This document shows, one piece after another, positions 1 to 9,878 of a DNA stretch of 64,000 nt (the first letter of the stretch is position 1; every line of letters begins with the position of its first letter). The translations under genes and the position numbers were made by a program. The notes beneath the pieces are model-generated. The model saw only the letters and a list, made by a program, of their open reading frames with translations. It was not told the origin of the DNA and ran no database searches. The DNA comes from Paenibacillus sp. V4I7. Its GTDB lineage: Bacteria; Bacillota; Bacilli; Paenibacillales; NBRC-103111. The stretch spans positions 4,154,001 to 4,218,000 of the forward strand of contig NZ_JAUSZD010000002.1 of NCBI RefSeq assembly GCF_030817275.1, written 5' to 3'.

Positions 1-188
1 AACACTTCTGCTTGCATATGTGTAAGCTGTTCAATAACAGCATCGTATACGCCATTTTTCTTAATGCTTCCGCCGCCATACACGAGCAATACTCGCTTGC
101 CAGTAGTACCAAGCTCCTGCTGCAGCTGCTCGATTTGACCTTGGCCAAACCATAATCTTGTTGGATTAAACTGTAGAAATGATTGCAT
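1..188 (-). CDS. Iron-containing alcohol dehydrogenase, N-terminal part (cut by window edge)
   Basis: The visible N-terminus ([20 protein letters not shown]) followed by a [16 protein letters not shown] segment matches the start of YugJ/YugK-type NAD(P)H-dependent butanol dehydrogenases of the iron-containing (type III) alcohol dehydrogenase family; the GGGS segment is part of the nucleotide-binding fold. The start is the ATG at 186-188, preceded at 197-203 by an AAGGAGA ribosome site. About 62 residues of an expected ~390 are present, so the iron ligands lie outside the window. The family reduces aldehydes or oxidises alcohols in the cytosol; the substrate cannot be told from this piece. Confidence 0.85.
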   Translation of the reverse strand, partial: MQSFLQFNPTRLWFGQGQIEQLQQELGTTGKRVLLVYGGGSIKKNGVYDAVIEQLTHMQAEV

Positions 189-293
189 GTCTGTATCTCC
201 TTCGATGACTAATATCTACAGGAGTATACCACAAGTAAGATTCAATATCGAAAACGCACCTACTTACATAGGATAGAACGAGGTGACGATTCC

Positions 294-632
294 ATGCCCA
301 AATACCGAATTATTGTTGATCTTTCCGACTTTCAATTATATCTTTTGGATGTAAATCGTGTTGTACGCGGATTCCCTGTTGGTATTGGTAAAATGGTTAC
401 CCAAACACCTACGGGAGAGTTTACCATTATCAATAAGCAAGCGCGTCCCGGCGGCCCTTACGGTGCCTTCTGGATGGGTCTAAGTAAGCCTCATTATGGC
501 ATCCATGGTACGAATGCCCCCTCTTCTATAGGCAAAAGAACATCCCTCGGATGTATCCGCATGTACAATGAAGATGTGCTTGAGTTAGCCGCACTTGTAC
601 CCATTCACACCAGAGTTTCCATTCGACCATAG
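294..632 (+). CDS. L,D-transpeptidase, minimal YkuD domain
   Basis: This 112-residue protein is almost nothing but a YkuD catalytic domain, which cross-links or modifies peptidoglycan stem peptides through a cysteine. The signature is complete: HGTN with His71, then a TSLGCIRM stretch with Cys87 and Arg89. The N-terminal [14 protein letters not shown] strand and the TPTGEFTI segment are also typical. There is no signal peptide, LysM domain or membrane segment, so how it reaches the cell wall is unclear; such short cytosolic-looking YkuD proteins are common in Bacillales. It stands alone, convergent with the giant kinase gene. Confidence 0.88.
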   Translation: MPKYRIIVDLSDFQLYLLDVNRVVRGFPVGIGKMVTQTPTGEFTIINKQARPGGPYGAFWMGLSKPHYGIHGTNAPSSIGKRTSLGCIRMYNEDVLELAALVPIHTRVSIRP

Positions 633-638
633 CCCAAA

Positions 639-679
639 AAACCGTACACCGCACATAAAATCATGTGAGGTATACGGTT
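639..679 (-). terminator. Hairpin terminator between convergent genes
   Basis: The arms AACCGTA...CACAT and ATGTG...TACGGTT form a long imperfect stem around an AAAATC loop. Read on the minus strand it is followed by TTTTTTGGGC, so it fits a rho-independent terminator for the kinase gene ending at 688. It may also stop the plus-strand transpeptidase transcript. Confidence 0.75.
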
Positions 680-687
680 CTTGCGGC

Positions 688-3600
688 CTAAATCCTATGC
701 ACAGGTAACGAGAACGAGATGCTGCAGCCTTTGCCAAGGCGGCTTTCCGCCCAAATCTGGCCACCGTGATACTGCACGATCTCTTTAGCAATTGCGAGTC
801 CCAAGCCACTGCCGCCAGACGTGCTGCGTGATTTGGACACTTTGTAGAAGCGTTCAAAAATATGCGGAAGATCCTCTTCGCTAATCCCCACGCCGGTATC
901 GGTAACCCGAATCACTAACTCGCTCGGCTCATCCTTGATTGCCACGTGAACATCAATGAATCCGCCTCTCGTAGAAAATTTAATTGCATTGTACAGAATA
1001 TTCGCATACACCTGTTCAATACGATCTGTATCTACCGTTAAAAGCAGTTCTTCGCCTTCCGAATGTGCCATGTTTAGCGTATAGGTAATTCCAGCATTCG
1101 CTGCATCCAGTTCATACTTCGCAAAAAGCTGGCGAACCATCGTTCCGCATGAGGTTGGAGCTAGCTGAAAATGGAACTGCTTAGTCTCCAGTCGACTTAA
1201 TTGGTAAAGATCCGTAATGAGCCGTTGAATACCGACAATCCGCATGTGAACGACCGTAAGGTACTTTCTCTGTTCCTCAGGCTCTTGAATAACCCCATCC
1301 AGAATAGCCTCTACATAACCCTGAATGGACGTGAGTGGCGTGCCCAAATCATGGGAAATATTAGACAGCAGATCTCGACGCGACGTCTCCATCAAGATCA
1401 ATTCGTTCGTCCGTTCTTTGACTTTGGACTCCAAATCATTATAGAGTCTTGCATTCTCGATCGAAATTGCCGCCTGGGCAGACAACAGCTTGATAATATC
1501 AAGACGGTCTGATGTAAAGGCATTGCGAATCAAATTATTTTCAAGGTAAAAGACGCCGACTAGATTACCCTGATGCAGGATCGGCTCACAGAATATCGAT
1601 TTACTCTCCGTTGCCCGAATATACGGATCATGTGTGAAGAATCCCTTTTTCTCGGCATCATCGAGAACAACGCCTTCCTTGGTTCGTGCCACGAATTGAA
1701 TCACAGCCGTCGGGAGATCTTCTCTTGTCTCTAGTAGAACAGAGCTTACGGTGCAGGAATCCTTGCCGTCGATGGCAAGCATCTCAGCCTCCACGAATAA
1801 GCTGTCACGCTCCTTCAAAACAAGGATGCTTCTCTCCGCGCCAGATGAATAAGTTACAATTTCCATTAATCGTTTGATCAATTGATCCAAGTTAACTTCA
1901 CTCGACAACGACCTAGACGTGTTCATAATCGTCATAAAATCAAGCGCCTGCAGGGAATAGTCACTTATTTTGGTCGTGCTCCAATCCTTCGATTCCTTAA
2001 GTGAAGTTAAATAGTTCGGATAACGCAGCATTAATTCTTCGGCCTTAGCCTTCGCACCCCAGCTTAGATAACCGTAATACGCATCGACGAAATAGGTTTT
2101 GGCAATCTTTTCACGTCCAGCTTCCTTATACATCTTCCCTGCTTGCTCGCAGGCCATCGCTTCATGCTGGATAAAGCCCTGCTCCCTTGCTTGCCGGATA
2201 GATGTTTCGTATTCTTGCTCCGCTTTCTGGAAATGACCTGTTACACGGTTCCACTCTGCATGCATGAATAAGCTAAGATGCAAAAAGTTTTCCGGACAAT
2301 GGGCAGCCCATTTATCCATCTTGCGAAGCATCTTTCTCATTTGTTTGGCCAACATCTTTTGTTCTAGAATCGCAGCCTCTTTATACTTAGCAGCAATAGA
2401 TAAAGCATAGTAGAAATAGTTTTCAGGAATATGAAACAACCCGAATGAAACAGACTGCATAGGTTCTGCCTCTCTACCAAACTTTAAAGCTTCCTCATAT
2501 TGACCAAACAAATAATTCAGCATCATTTTTTTTACCGTATACTCATGAAAAATGACTTGGTTGGGGTGGATCTCCAGCTTACGGACAAATTGATCCTCCT
2601 CTTCCTCATCCCTGCCGAGAATCAGGGGATTCTCAGACTTTCCTTCCAAATTATCAATGACCATACGCAGCATTTCTAACATGAGTAGGGTGTCATGATG
2701 ATTGGTCTGTTCCAATATCCGATAGTTTTTAGCTAGGTCTTCCTGCACTTCCGAAAGTACAACACCTTGAAAATCTTTCACCAAAATCTGATAAGTCAGG
2801 GCATAACCTGCGAAAACCAAATCACCATCTTCGATCCCACTCCTGAATGACTCCTTCAAATGATCCAAACACACCTGCAAAGGCTTAACCCAAGGAGTAA
2901 CGAATATACCAAATGAGAAATGGCTTTTGCTGCGGAATTGATGGGATTGAAATCTGGCATTCATGCGGTCGCCAAGTTGCCCATATTGGTATCCTAGCTG
3001 ATAATCCCCGAAGCCCGAGCCCAGAATCAAGCCATAGCATCCATATACATAGGCCATCATGGGGGTATTGCCATACTTCAAGGCATGCTTCGTCATGATG
3101 AACATGAACAAAACGAACAAATTCGTATTCACGAAATAAGCAGAGATGGCAATACTCATCATTAAATTCATTAACTTGGTTCTGTACTCATCTTCCATAA
3201 TCGGTAAATCGTACAGCTGAAGCGTATTCTTGCGTCCAATCATTGCTTTCAATTTCATATATTCGAAAAAGATGTTCACGCCCGTCGGTTCTTTGGAAAC
3301 ACGGATGCCTTGCTCAGCTAGGGCTTTCAATCCGACTTCCACACTTTTATGCTGTTTTCCAACGTTCGTGTACAGAATCACTTGTAAGTTGTATACTTCG
3401 AGCTTAAGTTCGTTCGTACGGGCATCTGCCAGCAGTTCCTCATACGATATTTCGGCTTCATCCGCCTGACCATTCAGATAGAGCACTTCTGACTTCTCCA
3501 GTCGAATGGAAAAGCTTAAGTCATTTAACTCCACACCCTCTACCAACTTCAACAAAGCTAATGCTTTATTGTAATACTGAAGCGCTGAACGATAGGCATT

Positions 3601-5883
3601 TGAGGATTTAGCCTTGCGGCCTGCACCTAAATTAAATTCTAGAAGCTGAATAAGCTCCTGGCGCTCCGTTAACAAGTTAGAGCCCATATTCATATGGTTA
3701 ACGATATCGAACAACCGTGGCTGGGCTTGATCTTCAGGTAATTGCTCCAGCAGCTGATGCGCGATGTTCAAATGCATTTCTGGCAGTTCTGATTCTTCAA
3801 TGGATCCATAAACGGCTTCTTGAATCGAATCATGCACAAACATAAAACGTATGTCTCGTGCAGTTGAATTCCCTTGCATCTCGATAAAAAATTTATAATC
3901 TGTGCCAACAGGAATCATCAACCCGTTTTGGATAGCAATTTCCAACTCATGCAGAACATCAGTAAAAGACATCTTGGCAATAATACCAAGCGCTTCCAGG
4001 TCAAAGGAGGCACCCAAACAGGCAGCTAGCCGCATTAAGTATTGCGTTCTTGGTGGCATACGCTGCAGCTTCTCAGCTAGAAGGAACATCAGATTATCGG
4101 TAATTCTAAGCTTCTGAATTTCACCAATATCCCATATCCAACGATTAACTTCATAATTAAAAGTGAGTAAATTTTGCTCGTGTAAGGCAGTTAAAAATTG
4201 TTTGACAAAAAAAGGATTTCCTCCGGTTTTTTGCAAAACGAGCTGAGCCAGCTCAACTACCTTCTGCTGCTCGGTTTTCAACGACTCCGCAATCAACTGC
4301 TGGACGTCCGCAATTTCTAATGGCTGCAAAATAATCCGTTCCGTAACGAGGCGCTCTGGAAGCTTGTCCAGCAATTGAACACGAGTAGATGATAACCAAT
4401 TGGTATCATACTCGCTTCGATAGGAGCCTATGAATAGGAAATACTTCATTTGGGAATCGTTCAAAAGCAGATCAAGAAACTGCAAGGAGGCTGCATCTGC
4501 CCACTGCAAATCATCCAGAAACAACACGATGGGCCGGTCTTTCGCACAGAAGATTAATAGAAATTGCTGCAGCAAGAAGTGTAATCGATTCTGTGTTTCT
4601 TGCGGGGGAAGCTGTTTCGCAATGGGCTGCTCACCGATTAGGAGCTCAAGGTCCGGAACGAGATCCGTCAACACTTTCCCGCTCGTTCCCAGTATTTTCT
4701 GCAAACGTCCGCGATACTGTTCGATTTGATGATCTTTCTCCGTCAGAAGCTGACGGACTAACTGTCGCAGTGCTCTAGACAACGCATGATACGAGACATG
4801 CTGTTTGTTTGGCTCGAATCTGCCGGATAAGAACCAGCCATTGTCCTTCATGATCGTCTTCATCGTCTCGGCGATGAGAAACGTTTTGCCATAACCAGAT
4901 TCCCCGGTTACCCAAACGGCCTCCAACGATCCATGAACCGCACGTCCATATACATGAAGCAGATTTTCGATTTCCTGAGTACGTCCGTACAACCCTTGAG
5001 GTATCTGGAACATGTCCGTCATGTCATAGAACCCAACCGTAAATTCCGTCATTTCTTCCCCGGAATTGCTAAGCATCAAGCAGTGCTCGAGATCCTGAAT
5101 AATGCCGTAGGCGCTCTGATATCGATCTTCCGCATTTTTAGAAAGAAGCTTCATAACAATATCCGATAGCGGCTTCGGTATGCCCATCCGTAAGCTTTCA
5201 GGAGGAATCGGCGTCACGGCAAAATGGCAATGAATCAGCTCCACCGGATCTTCCGTTTGAAACGGAAGACGTCCGGTGAGCATTTCATAGAACGTGACCC
5301 CTAAGGAATAGTAGTCCGTTCGGTAATCGATAATACGATTCATACGACCTGTCTGCTCAGGCGACATATAGCTTAGCGTTCCTTCGAGCATCATCGGGTC
5401 TAGCATTTCTTGACGTTCTCTCGTAAAAGAGGAAATGCTGAAATCTGCCAGCTTCATGATCTGCTTTTCGGGATTAATAATAATGTTACTAGGCTTAATA
5501 TCCTTATGTATGACATACCGCTGATGAATATCCCCAACAATTTTGACCAATTGAATAGCTGCTATGAGAAAGGCTTGTATAGACTGACGAAACATAGGGA
5601 AATAAGCCGACAAGGTCTCACCGTCAAAGTCCTCCATAATGAGAGCTAAGCTGTTTTGATGCTTGGGCAGCGCCAATGGCTTAACTATGCCGGGAAAGTC
5701 CAGCATTTTGCCTATCTCATACTCACGTTTCAATCTAGCGATATCTGCTGAAATTGGAAAGTCAGAACGTAGGGTTTTGATAATTACTTTTTCCATAGAC
5801 GGCTTATGAACAGCACGATAGAGTACAGTCCGTTCGCCTTGATAGATTTGTCTGATCAACTCGTATTCCGGCAAAATAAGCAT
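688..5883 (-). CDS. Giant Ser/Thr kinase - AAA/NACHT-like ATPase - GAF - sensor histidine kinase
   Basis: At 1731 residues this is a one-protein signalling hub of the trifunctional kinase/ATPase/histidine-kinase type. Domains in order: a protein kinase (about 1-270; Lys36, HKD 126-128 in place of HRD, DFS 147-149 in place of DFG, then GTLSYMSPEQ); an AAA-like ATPase (Walker A GESGYGKT 327-334, Walker B IVLFLDD about 452-458); a long helical TPR-like middle (about 700-1290); a GAF domain (about 1310-1460); and a histidine kinase with phospho-acceptor His1511 in SHDLGTPL, an N box YNAIKFS, G1 DTGVGI and G2 GSGLGLAI. No membrane segment or receiver domain is seen. The ATG has a good AGGAGG site. 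It lies 35 bases after the FAD oxidoreductase gene in the same direction, so the two are probably co-transcribed. DFS for DFG makes kinase activity uncertain. No partner response regulator is adjacent. Confidence 0.9.
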   Translation of the reverse strand: MLILPEYELIRQIYQGERTVLYRAVHKPSMEKVIIKTLRSDFPISADIARLKREYEIGKMLDFPGIVKPLALPKHQNSLALIMEDFDGETLSAYFPMFRQSIQAFLIAAIQLVKIVGDIHQRYVIHKDIKPSNIIINPEKQIMKLADFSISSFTRERQEMLDPMMLEGTLSYMSPEQTGRMNRIIDYRTDYYSLGVTFYEMLTGRLPFQTEDPVELIHCHFAVTPIPPESLRMGIPKPLSDIVMKLLSKNAEDRYQSAYGIIQDLEHCLMLSNSGEEMTEFTVGFYDMTDMFQIPQGLYGRTQEIENLLHVYGRAVHGSLEAVWVTGESGYGKTFLIAETMKTIMKDNGWFLSGRFEPNKQHVSYHALSRALRQLVRQLLTEKDHQIEQYRGRLQKILGTSGKVLTDLVPDLELLIGEQPIAKQLPPQETQNRLHFLLQQFLLIFCAKDRPIVLFLDDLQWADAASLQFLDLLLNDSQMKYFLFIGSYRSEYDTNWLSSTRVQLLDKLPERLVTERIILQPLEIADVQQLIAESLKTEQQKVVELAQLVLQKTGGNPFFVKQFLTALHEQNLLTFNYEVNRWIWDIGEIQKLRITDNLMFLLAEKLQRMPPRTQYLMRLAACLGASFDLEALGIIAKMSFTDVLHELEIAIQNGLMIPVGTDYKFFIEMQGNSTARDIRFMFVHDSIQEAVYGSIEESELPEMHLNIAHQLLEQLPEDQAQPRLFDIVNHMNMGSNLLTERQELIQLLEFNLGAGRKAKSSNAYRSALQYYNKALALLKLVEGVELNDLSFSIRLEKSEVLYLNGQADEAEISYEELLADARTNELKLEVYNLQVILYTNVGKQHKSVEVGLKALAEQGIRVSKEPTGVNIFFEYMKLKAMIGRKNTLQLYDLPIMEDEYRTKLMNLMMSIAISAYFVNTNLFVLFMFIMTKHALKYGNTPMMAYVYGCYGLILGSGFGDYQLGYQYGQLGDRMNARFQSHQFRSKSHFSFGIFVTPWVKPLQVCLDHLKESFRSGIEDGDLVFAGYALTYQILVKDFQGVVLSEVQEDLAKNYRILEQTNHHDTLLMLEMLRMVIDNLEGKSENPLILGRDEEEEDQFVRKLEIHPNQVIFHEYTVKKMMLNYLFGQYEEALKFGREAEPMQSVSFGLFHIPENYFYYALSIAAKYKEAAILEQKMLAKQMRKMLRKMDKWAAHCPENFLHLSLFMHAEWNRVTGHFQKAEQEYETSIRQAREQGFIQHEAMACEQAGKMYKEAGREKIAKTYFVDAYYGYLSWGAKAKAEELMLRYPNYLTSLKESKDWSTTKISDYSLQALDFMTIMNTSRSLSSEVNLDQLIKRLMEIVTYSSGAERSILVLKERDSLFVEAEMLAIDGKDSCTVSSVLLETREDLPTAVIQFVARTKEGVVLDDAEKKGFFTHDPYIRATESKSIFCEPILHQGNLVGVFYLENNLIRNAFTSDRLDIIKLLSAQAAISIENARLYNDLESKVKERTNELILMETSRRDLLSNISHDLGTPLTSIQGYVEAILDGVIQEPEEQRKYLTVVHMRIVGIQRLITDLYQLSRLETKQFHFQLAPTSCGTMVRQLFAKYELDAANAGITYTLNMAHSEGEELLLTVDTDRIEQVYANILYNAIKFSTRGGFIDVHVAIKDEPSELVIRVTDTGVGISEEDLPHIFERFYKVSKSRSTSGGSGLGLAIAKEIVQYHGGQIWAESRLGKGCSISFSLPVHRI

Positions 5884-5918
5884 AAAATCCTCCTAGTAAA
5901 ACTAGCTGCTAGGTATTC

Positions 5919-7565
5919 CTAAAAAAGCTTTCCATCCCAAGGAAGCCCCTTCTCAAACCGTCGCTTGTCATGATGATGATAAGGTTTCAACAAATCGATA
6001 TGCCAAAGCTCAAACGTGTACATTTCCCATATTTCACAAGGCTCTTCCGTCGAACCATCTTGTTTCAATATGGCATTAACTGCACGCCGCGCTGCTTCAT
6101 TAGCGCCTTCCATCGTCGCAAGGTTCGTATTCGTACGAACGTAATCAGCAGCAAGGAACAGATTCGGAATTGCGGTATACGCTTCTGGACGGTCATCCCA
6201 AGTACCCACGCGATTAATGAGCAGTGGCTCCATGTTCGTACACGCCTGATCAGGATTCACGAATTGAATATCCGTATCCAAAAACCAAGAATGCAGAACA
6301 TCGTCTTCTAGGATAACGGCGCCATCCACGTTCAAGCTTAATTTCATCTGTGCCCATACTTCGGCTTTAATCTCTTCAGCCGTGCAAAGTGTAGCCGATT
6401 TACCGAATAGTACCCCGGGTGTGTCCCAATCCGAAATATCAACGGATAAAACACCCTTCACTGTCCCATCACCATACTGGCTAAGGTCAATATCCGGCCA
6501 AAATTGCTTCTGGGATACCGAAGTCAGCGACCAAGGTGCATCTAAGTATATAACATGTCCATGTGTGATAGGCAGTTCTTCCTTCAAATAATACTGAATA
6601 CCATTCATCCATGCGACGGAATCAACAAGCTTCTGCACACCTACAAGTGTAGGGTCGGCTTGCACCATAGCGTCGGTAATGAATTTACCCATCACTTCAA
6701 CTGGGAATGCAGCTATGTAATAATCAGCTTCTACATTGAAGGTTTTACCGTTCTCTGTCACCTTTGCACCGCGAATAACGCCATCCACGCAGTCGATGCT
6801 TTCAACTTTCGCCTCTAAATGGTAATCAACTCCCTGGTCTCGTAAAAAGTTTAGCCAAGGGTTCACCCATTTGTCGTTCGTAGGACCATTCAAGAGACGA
6901 ACAAAGCTGGTGCCTGGTGTTGTGATATCTAGTGTCATTTGAACAGCTACAGGACCGACAGTTTGTGTGTTTGCAATTTTGGATTGACAGGCAACGAGGG
7001 TTTTGGTGAATCCAGCGAATATTTTTTGAAAGGCAGGGGATTGTTGATCCGCCTCAATGAAATTCCACCAATCGATGAGGTTATATTCCTCGCGAATACG
7101 TTCATCACAGCTCGTCATGATTTGCCATAGCTTACGTCCGTATTGCTCCAGATCATCCATACTCAGACCTAAGCCATTATCGAATAAATCTCTGATGACA
7201 ACCATAAAATTGTCTAAACTAAATTCAATTTTGGCCAGCAGCGGCAATAGCGGTGCTGTATAGGTGGCAATATCTAACCGTGTCACTTCTGTTAAGTTAT
7301 CATATACGGTTCCATTCTCATAGGGAATTCGCTTCAAAGTATCTATGACATGTCTGTAAAAGCGAGGGAATAACCGGAAACCATGCTCACCTGGAAGGTC
7401 CTTCCTCCCATCAGTTCCGCTGCCTACGAAAGGCATACTTCTCGCTTTCCCGCCTGGAATACTTTTAAATTCGTAGACTGACACCTCGTAGCCTCTTACA
7501 ATCAATTCATGCGCGGCACTCATCCCGGCAACACCGCCGCCCAAAATAACGACTTTTTTCAACAC
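5919..7565 (-). CDS. FAD-dependent oxidoreductase (phytoene desaturase / hydroxysqualene dehydroxylase-like)
   Basis: The 548-residue protein opens with a Rossmann dinucleotide site (VVILGGGVAGMSAAHEL) and an ARSMPF...GEHGFRLFP segment. It ends with the FAD-binding NLFLAADYVRTNTN...MEGANEAARRA motif seen in carotenoid and squalene FAD oxidases of the amine oxidase superfamily. The family oxidises or desaturates isoprenoid-like lipids, but no terpene synthase is near, so the substrate is unknown. The gene is the first of a likely two-gene unit with the giant sensor kinase. No signal peptide or membrane helix is visible. Annotation as phytoene desaturase would be too specific. Confidence 0.85.
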   Translation of the reverse strand: MLKKVVILGGGVAGMSAAHELIVRGYEVSVYEFKSIPGGKARSMPFVGSGTDGRKDLPGEHGFRLFPRFYRHVIDTLKRIPYENGTVYDNLTEVTRLDIATYTAPLLPLLAKIEFSLDNFMVVIRDLFDNGLGLSMDDLEQYGRKLWQIMTSCDERIREEYNLIDWWNFIEADQQSPAFQKIFAGFTKTLVACQSKIANTQTVGPVAVQMTLDITTPGTSFVRLLNGPTNDKWVNPWLNFLRDQGVDYHLEAKVESIDCVDGVIRGAKVTENGKTFNVEADYYIAAFPVEVMGKFITDAMVQADPTLVGVQKLVDSVAWMNGIQYYLKEELPITHGHVIYLDAPWSLTSVSQKQFWPDIDLSQYGDGTVKGVLSVDISDWDTPGVLFGKSATLCTAEEIKAEVWAQMKLSLNVDGAVILEDDVLHSWFLDTDIQFVNPDQACTNMEPLLINRVGTWDDRPEAYTAIPNLFLAADYVRTNTNLATMEGANEAARRAVNAILKQDGSTEEPCEIWEMYTFELWHIDLLKPYHHHDKRRFEKGLPWDGKLF

Positions 7566-7692
7566 AGTTCCCCCTCATATTGGATCAAATTGTAAAAAAT
7601 TCTGTAAAACTATCATATCATCTAGGTCATTTGAATCATAGACTTTTAGTTCTGCGAAGATAGAAAAAAAAGCCTAGATCAGCTGAATCTTG

Positions 7693-8379
7693 TCAGCTAG
7701 ATATGCATAGAAAATTCGGTTCCTTTATATTTAATTGAGCCGGAATACCTTTCAACTCAATTTTCTCAAGCTTGTTCCAAAACTGAGGAAAAAGGTGTAC
7801 AGTAAAATTAATGAAATAACTGCTATCTGCCTCAGGATCCAAACTCAACTTTGAGATTTCCTCGACTTTTTCGATAAGCTTTACAACAAGCTGTTCCAAC
7901 TGCTCATGTTGAAGCTCATAATACGCTTGACTCAAATCTTTTCCACTCTATGAAATTGATTTCCACTGTTCCTGGAGTTCTGTAAAAACTTGATCATCCA
8001 TTAATTTCGGCGTTGAGCGAGCACTCTCATCCATTATAGACGCTAAAATCCGATCTATCTGATCTTGAATTTGCTTGATGTCCGCTCCTTGAGGGGCCTG
8101 AACGCCTTCCAAAGAATGTAAACTCCGACCATATTCATCCAAGGAAACCATCCATTCACCTAGATGTTGTTGAAAAGTCATTCCTTTCAACTCAATCTTT
8201 ACAGCCTGTGAATCTTTCCTAATACTGGTCAGCAACTGACCCGTTAATAACAATAGGAATGACGAATACGATGCCGATTAATAAAAACTTCTGCGGATAG
8301 CGCAGTTTATTCATAAGGACAATAGCAGGCTTGAACATGTTCGACCATTTTAGTTTGAACAACCCTATAGACTTCATCA
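7693..8379 (-). pseudogene. Decayed methyl-accepting chemotaxis receptor (sensor half only)
   Basis: The pieces read as the N-terminal half of one receptor. An ATG at 8377-8379, with an AAGGGGGG ribosome site, starts MMKSIGLFKL and a membrane segment (FLLIGIVFVIPIVI). The frame then shifts at about 8220-8253 and continues as LLTGQLLTSIRKDSQ. It next meets an in-frame TAG at 7948-7950 and resumes with SGKDLSQAYYEL and LSLDPEADSSYF, which matches the 'LDPD.DSYY' helix of four-helix-bundle receptors. HAMP, adaptation and signalling domains are missing altogether. A frameshift, a stop and loss of the C-terminus together make a functional protein very unlikely. The exact receptor type is an inference. 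Confidence 0.75.
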
Positions 8380-8617
8380 TTATCCCCCCCTTGTTTGGCG
8401 TTAGTTTATCTAACACCATAAAGCGTTTATTTAATAACTTTACTATGAATTCCACCTTCAGACTCTTGCTTAAACCTATTTAGATAAAATTCAACAAAAA
8501 AAATCGACTATTTATGTTATTTTTCATAACAAAATACCTAAATTCCTATATCCCACCGAATCATATATAATAAAGGCAACTCCTAATGATGCCATCAAGA
8601 GAGAGGATGGATATTCC

Positions 8618-9850
8618 ATGCATAAAAAGATCGGTACACGCTATGTGCCAGATACACAGATCGTCGCTTTACCTCATGGCACTCTGTACTATGGTGATGA
8701 TTTATTTCTTACTCGAAAGGTTCTCCTTTATCAAATAGAGCTTAACCCTGGACAAATCGGCGAAGATTACATTCGAACCCTTCATCATAAAGCAGCTTTC
8801 ATACATGACGGTTTTCAACATATCCTGGATACATCTGTAGAGGAAGACTCGGTTACGATCATTCTGCAAGCAAAGCCAGGCTCACTATTCTCCAACCATG
8901 TTAACAAGAAAGAAATGTCCTTCCATACCATCATCGCCATGATTGCTGATCTAGGAGTTTCCTTGCTAGACGCGATGGAAGAACGTATTACAGGATTTAC
9001 AGTAGGCGCTGAAAACTTATGGTTAGATGATCATGGCAAACTTTCTGTCATTAATTATTGGGACAAAGGCGATCCTCAGGCACAAGGAGCAATCGGGCTT
9101 TGTCGGTTGATGATTCAGCTCTTTACCGGCGCGGAGACGATTACCAGTGCTTTTGAAGTGATGCATACACATCTGGAGCGCACGCCTATTCCATCTGCGA
9201 CATATGAGCAGAAATTGGCTTTAATTAAGCTGATTAAGCTCGTTTGTCAAGGCCAAGCATCTCTTTCTTCGTTGATTTTTGGATTGCGGAGTTTACCATC
9301 TTCCGGTCAAAAGCAGGACGTGGGGCCTATTCACAAACAAATTCATTATCAGAATCCTAGTAAACCTCAAAACCACGTGGTGGATGTGAATGAAAACGAG
9401 GATGAGGTGGATGAGGTTGCACCCGCTGCTGAAAAGCGATCTCAATCTCTGAGCGCTTTAAGTAAGGCAGGGATAGGAGCAATTGCTATTTTGGTCGTCG
9501 TCTTGGTCACGGTTTGGGCGCTTTGGCCATCTCCGAAAGTGGAGCCGGTTGTTATGGTACCTATCCCCACCGCCACAACTCTTGCGCCGACAAATACGCC
9601 TGTCCCATCTACAACGAAGTCTCTCGGTGATTCGAACAAAAAAAACGAGGAAGTGGCAATACCGAACCTGGTAGGTCTATCCCAAGCTGATGCAGAGGCG
9701 CAAGCTTTAGCTGCCGGTCTGCATTACAATTTTTTTATTGAAGCGAATAATCAGCCTAAAGGAACCGTCATTAAACAAGACCCAAAGTCAGGTACAAAAG
9801 GTTTGCAGGGCGACAATGTTACGTTTTGGGTTAGCAAGGGGAGTCAGTGA
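8618..9850 (+). CDS. Membrane-anchored pseudokinase with one PASTA domain
   Basis: The 410-residue protein has the layout of a PrkC/PknB receptor kinase but a dead kinase part. The lysine strand reads RKVLLYQI (33-40, no Lys), the catalytic loop HRDxKPxN is replaced by GFTVGAENLWL (126-136), and DFG is replaced by NYW (146-148). An acidic juxtamembrane stretch (ENEDEVDEV) leads to a single membrane helix at about 287-307 (IGAIAILVVVLVTVWALW). A Thr/Pro-rich linker and one PASTA repeat (about 350-410; IPNLVGLSQADAEAQALAAG) follow on the outside. PASTA domains bind peptidoglycan fragments or beta-lactams; true receptor kinases usually carry three or four. A role as a cell-wall-sensing scaffold is inferred. 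The kinase kinship is judged by eye and should be tested by profile search. Confidence 0.75.
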   Translation: MHKKIGTRYVPDTQIVALPHGTLYYGDDLFLTRKVLLYQIELNPGQIGEDYIRTLHHKAAFIHDGFQHILDTSVEEDSVTIILQAKPGSLFSNHVNKKEMSFHTIIAMIADLGVSLLDAMEERITGFTVGAENLWLDDHGKLSVINYWDKGDPQAQGAIGLCRLMIQLFTGAETITSAFEVMHTHLERTPIPSATYEQKLALIKLIKLVCQGQASLSSLIFGLRSLPSSGQKQDVGPIHKQIHYQNPSKPQNHVVDVNENEDEVDEVAPAAEKRSQSLSALSKAGIGAIAILVVVLVTVWALWPSPKVEPVVMVPIPTATTLAPTNTPVPSTTKSLGDSNKKNEEVAIPNLVGLSQADAEAQALAAGLHYNFFIEANNQPKGTVIKQDPKSGTKGLQGDNVTFWVSKGSQ

Positions 9851-9878
9851 TAGCTAATTGAGTTGAAGGCTAAAAACT

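Noticed and set aside
585-857. Minus-strand frame of 90 codons overlapping the ends of two genes
   Set aside because: It is out of frame with the giant kinase, runs through a terminator and shows no family features.
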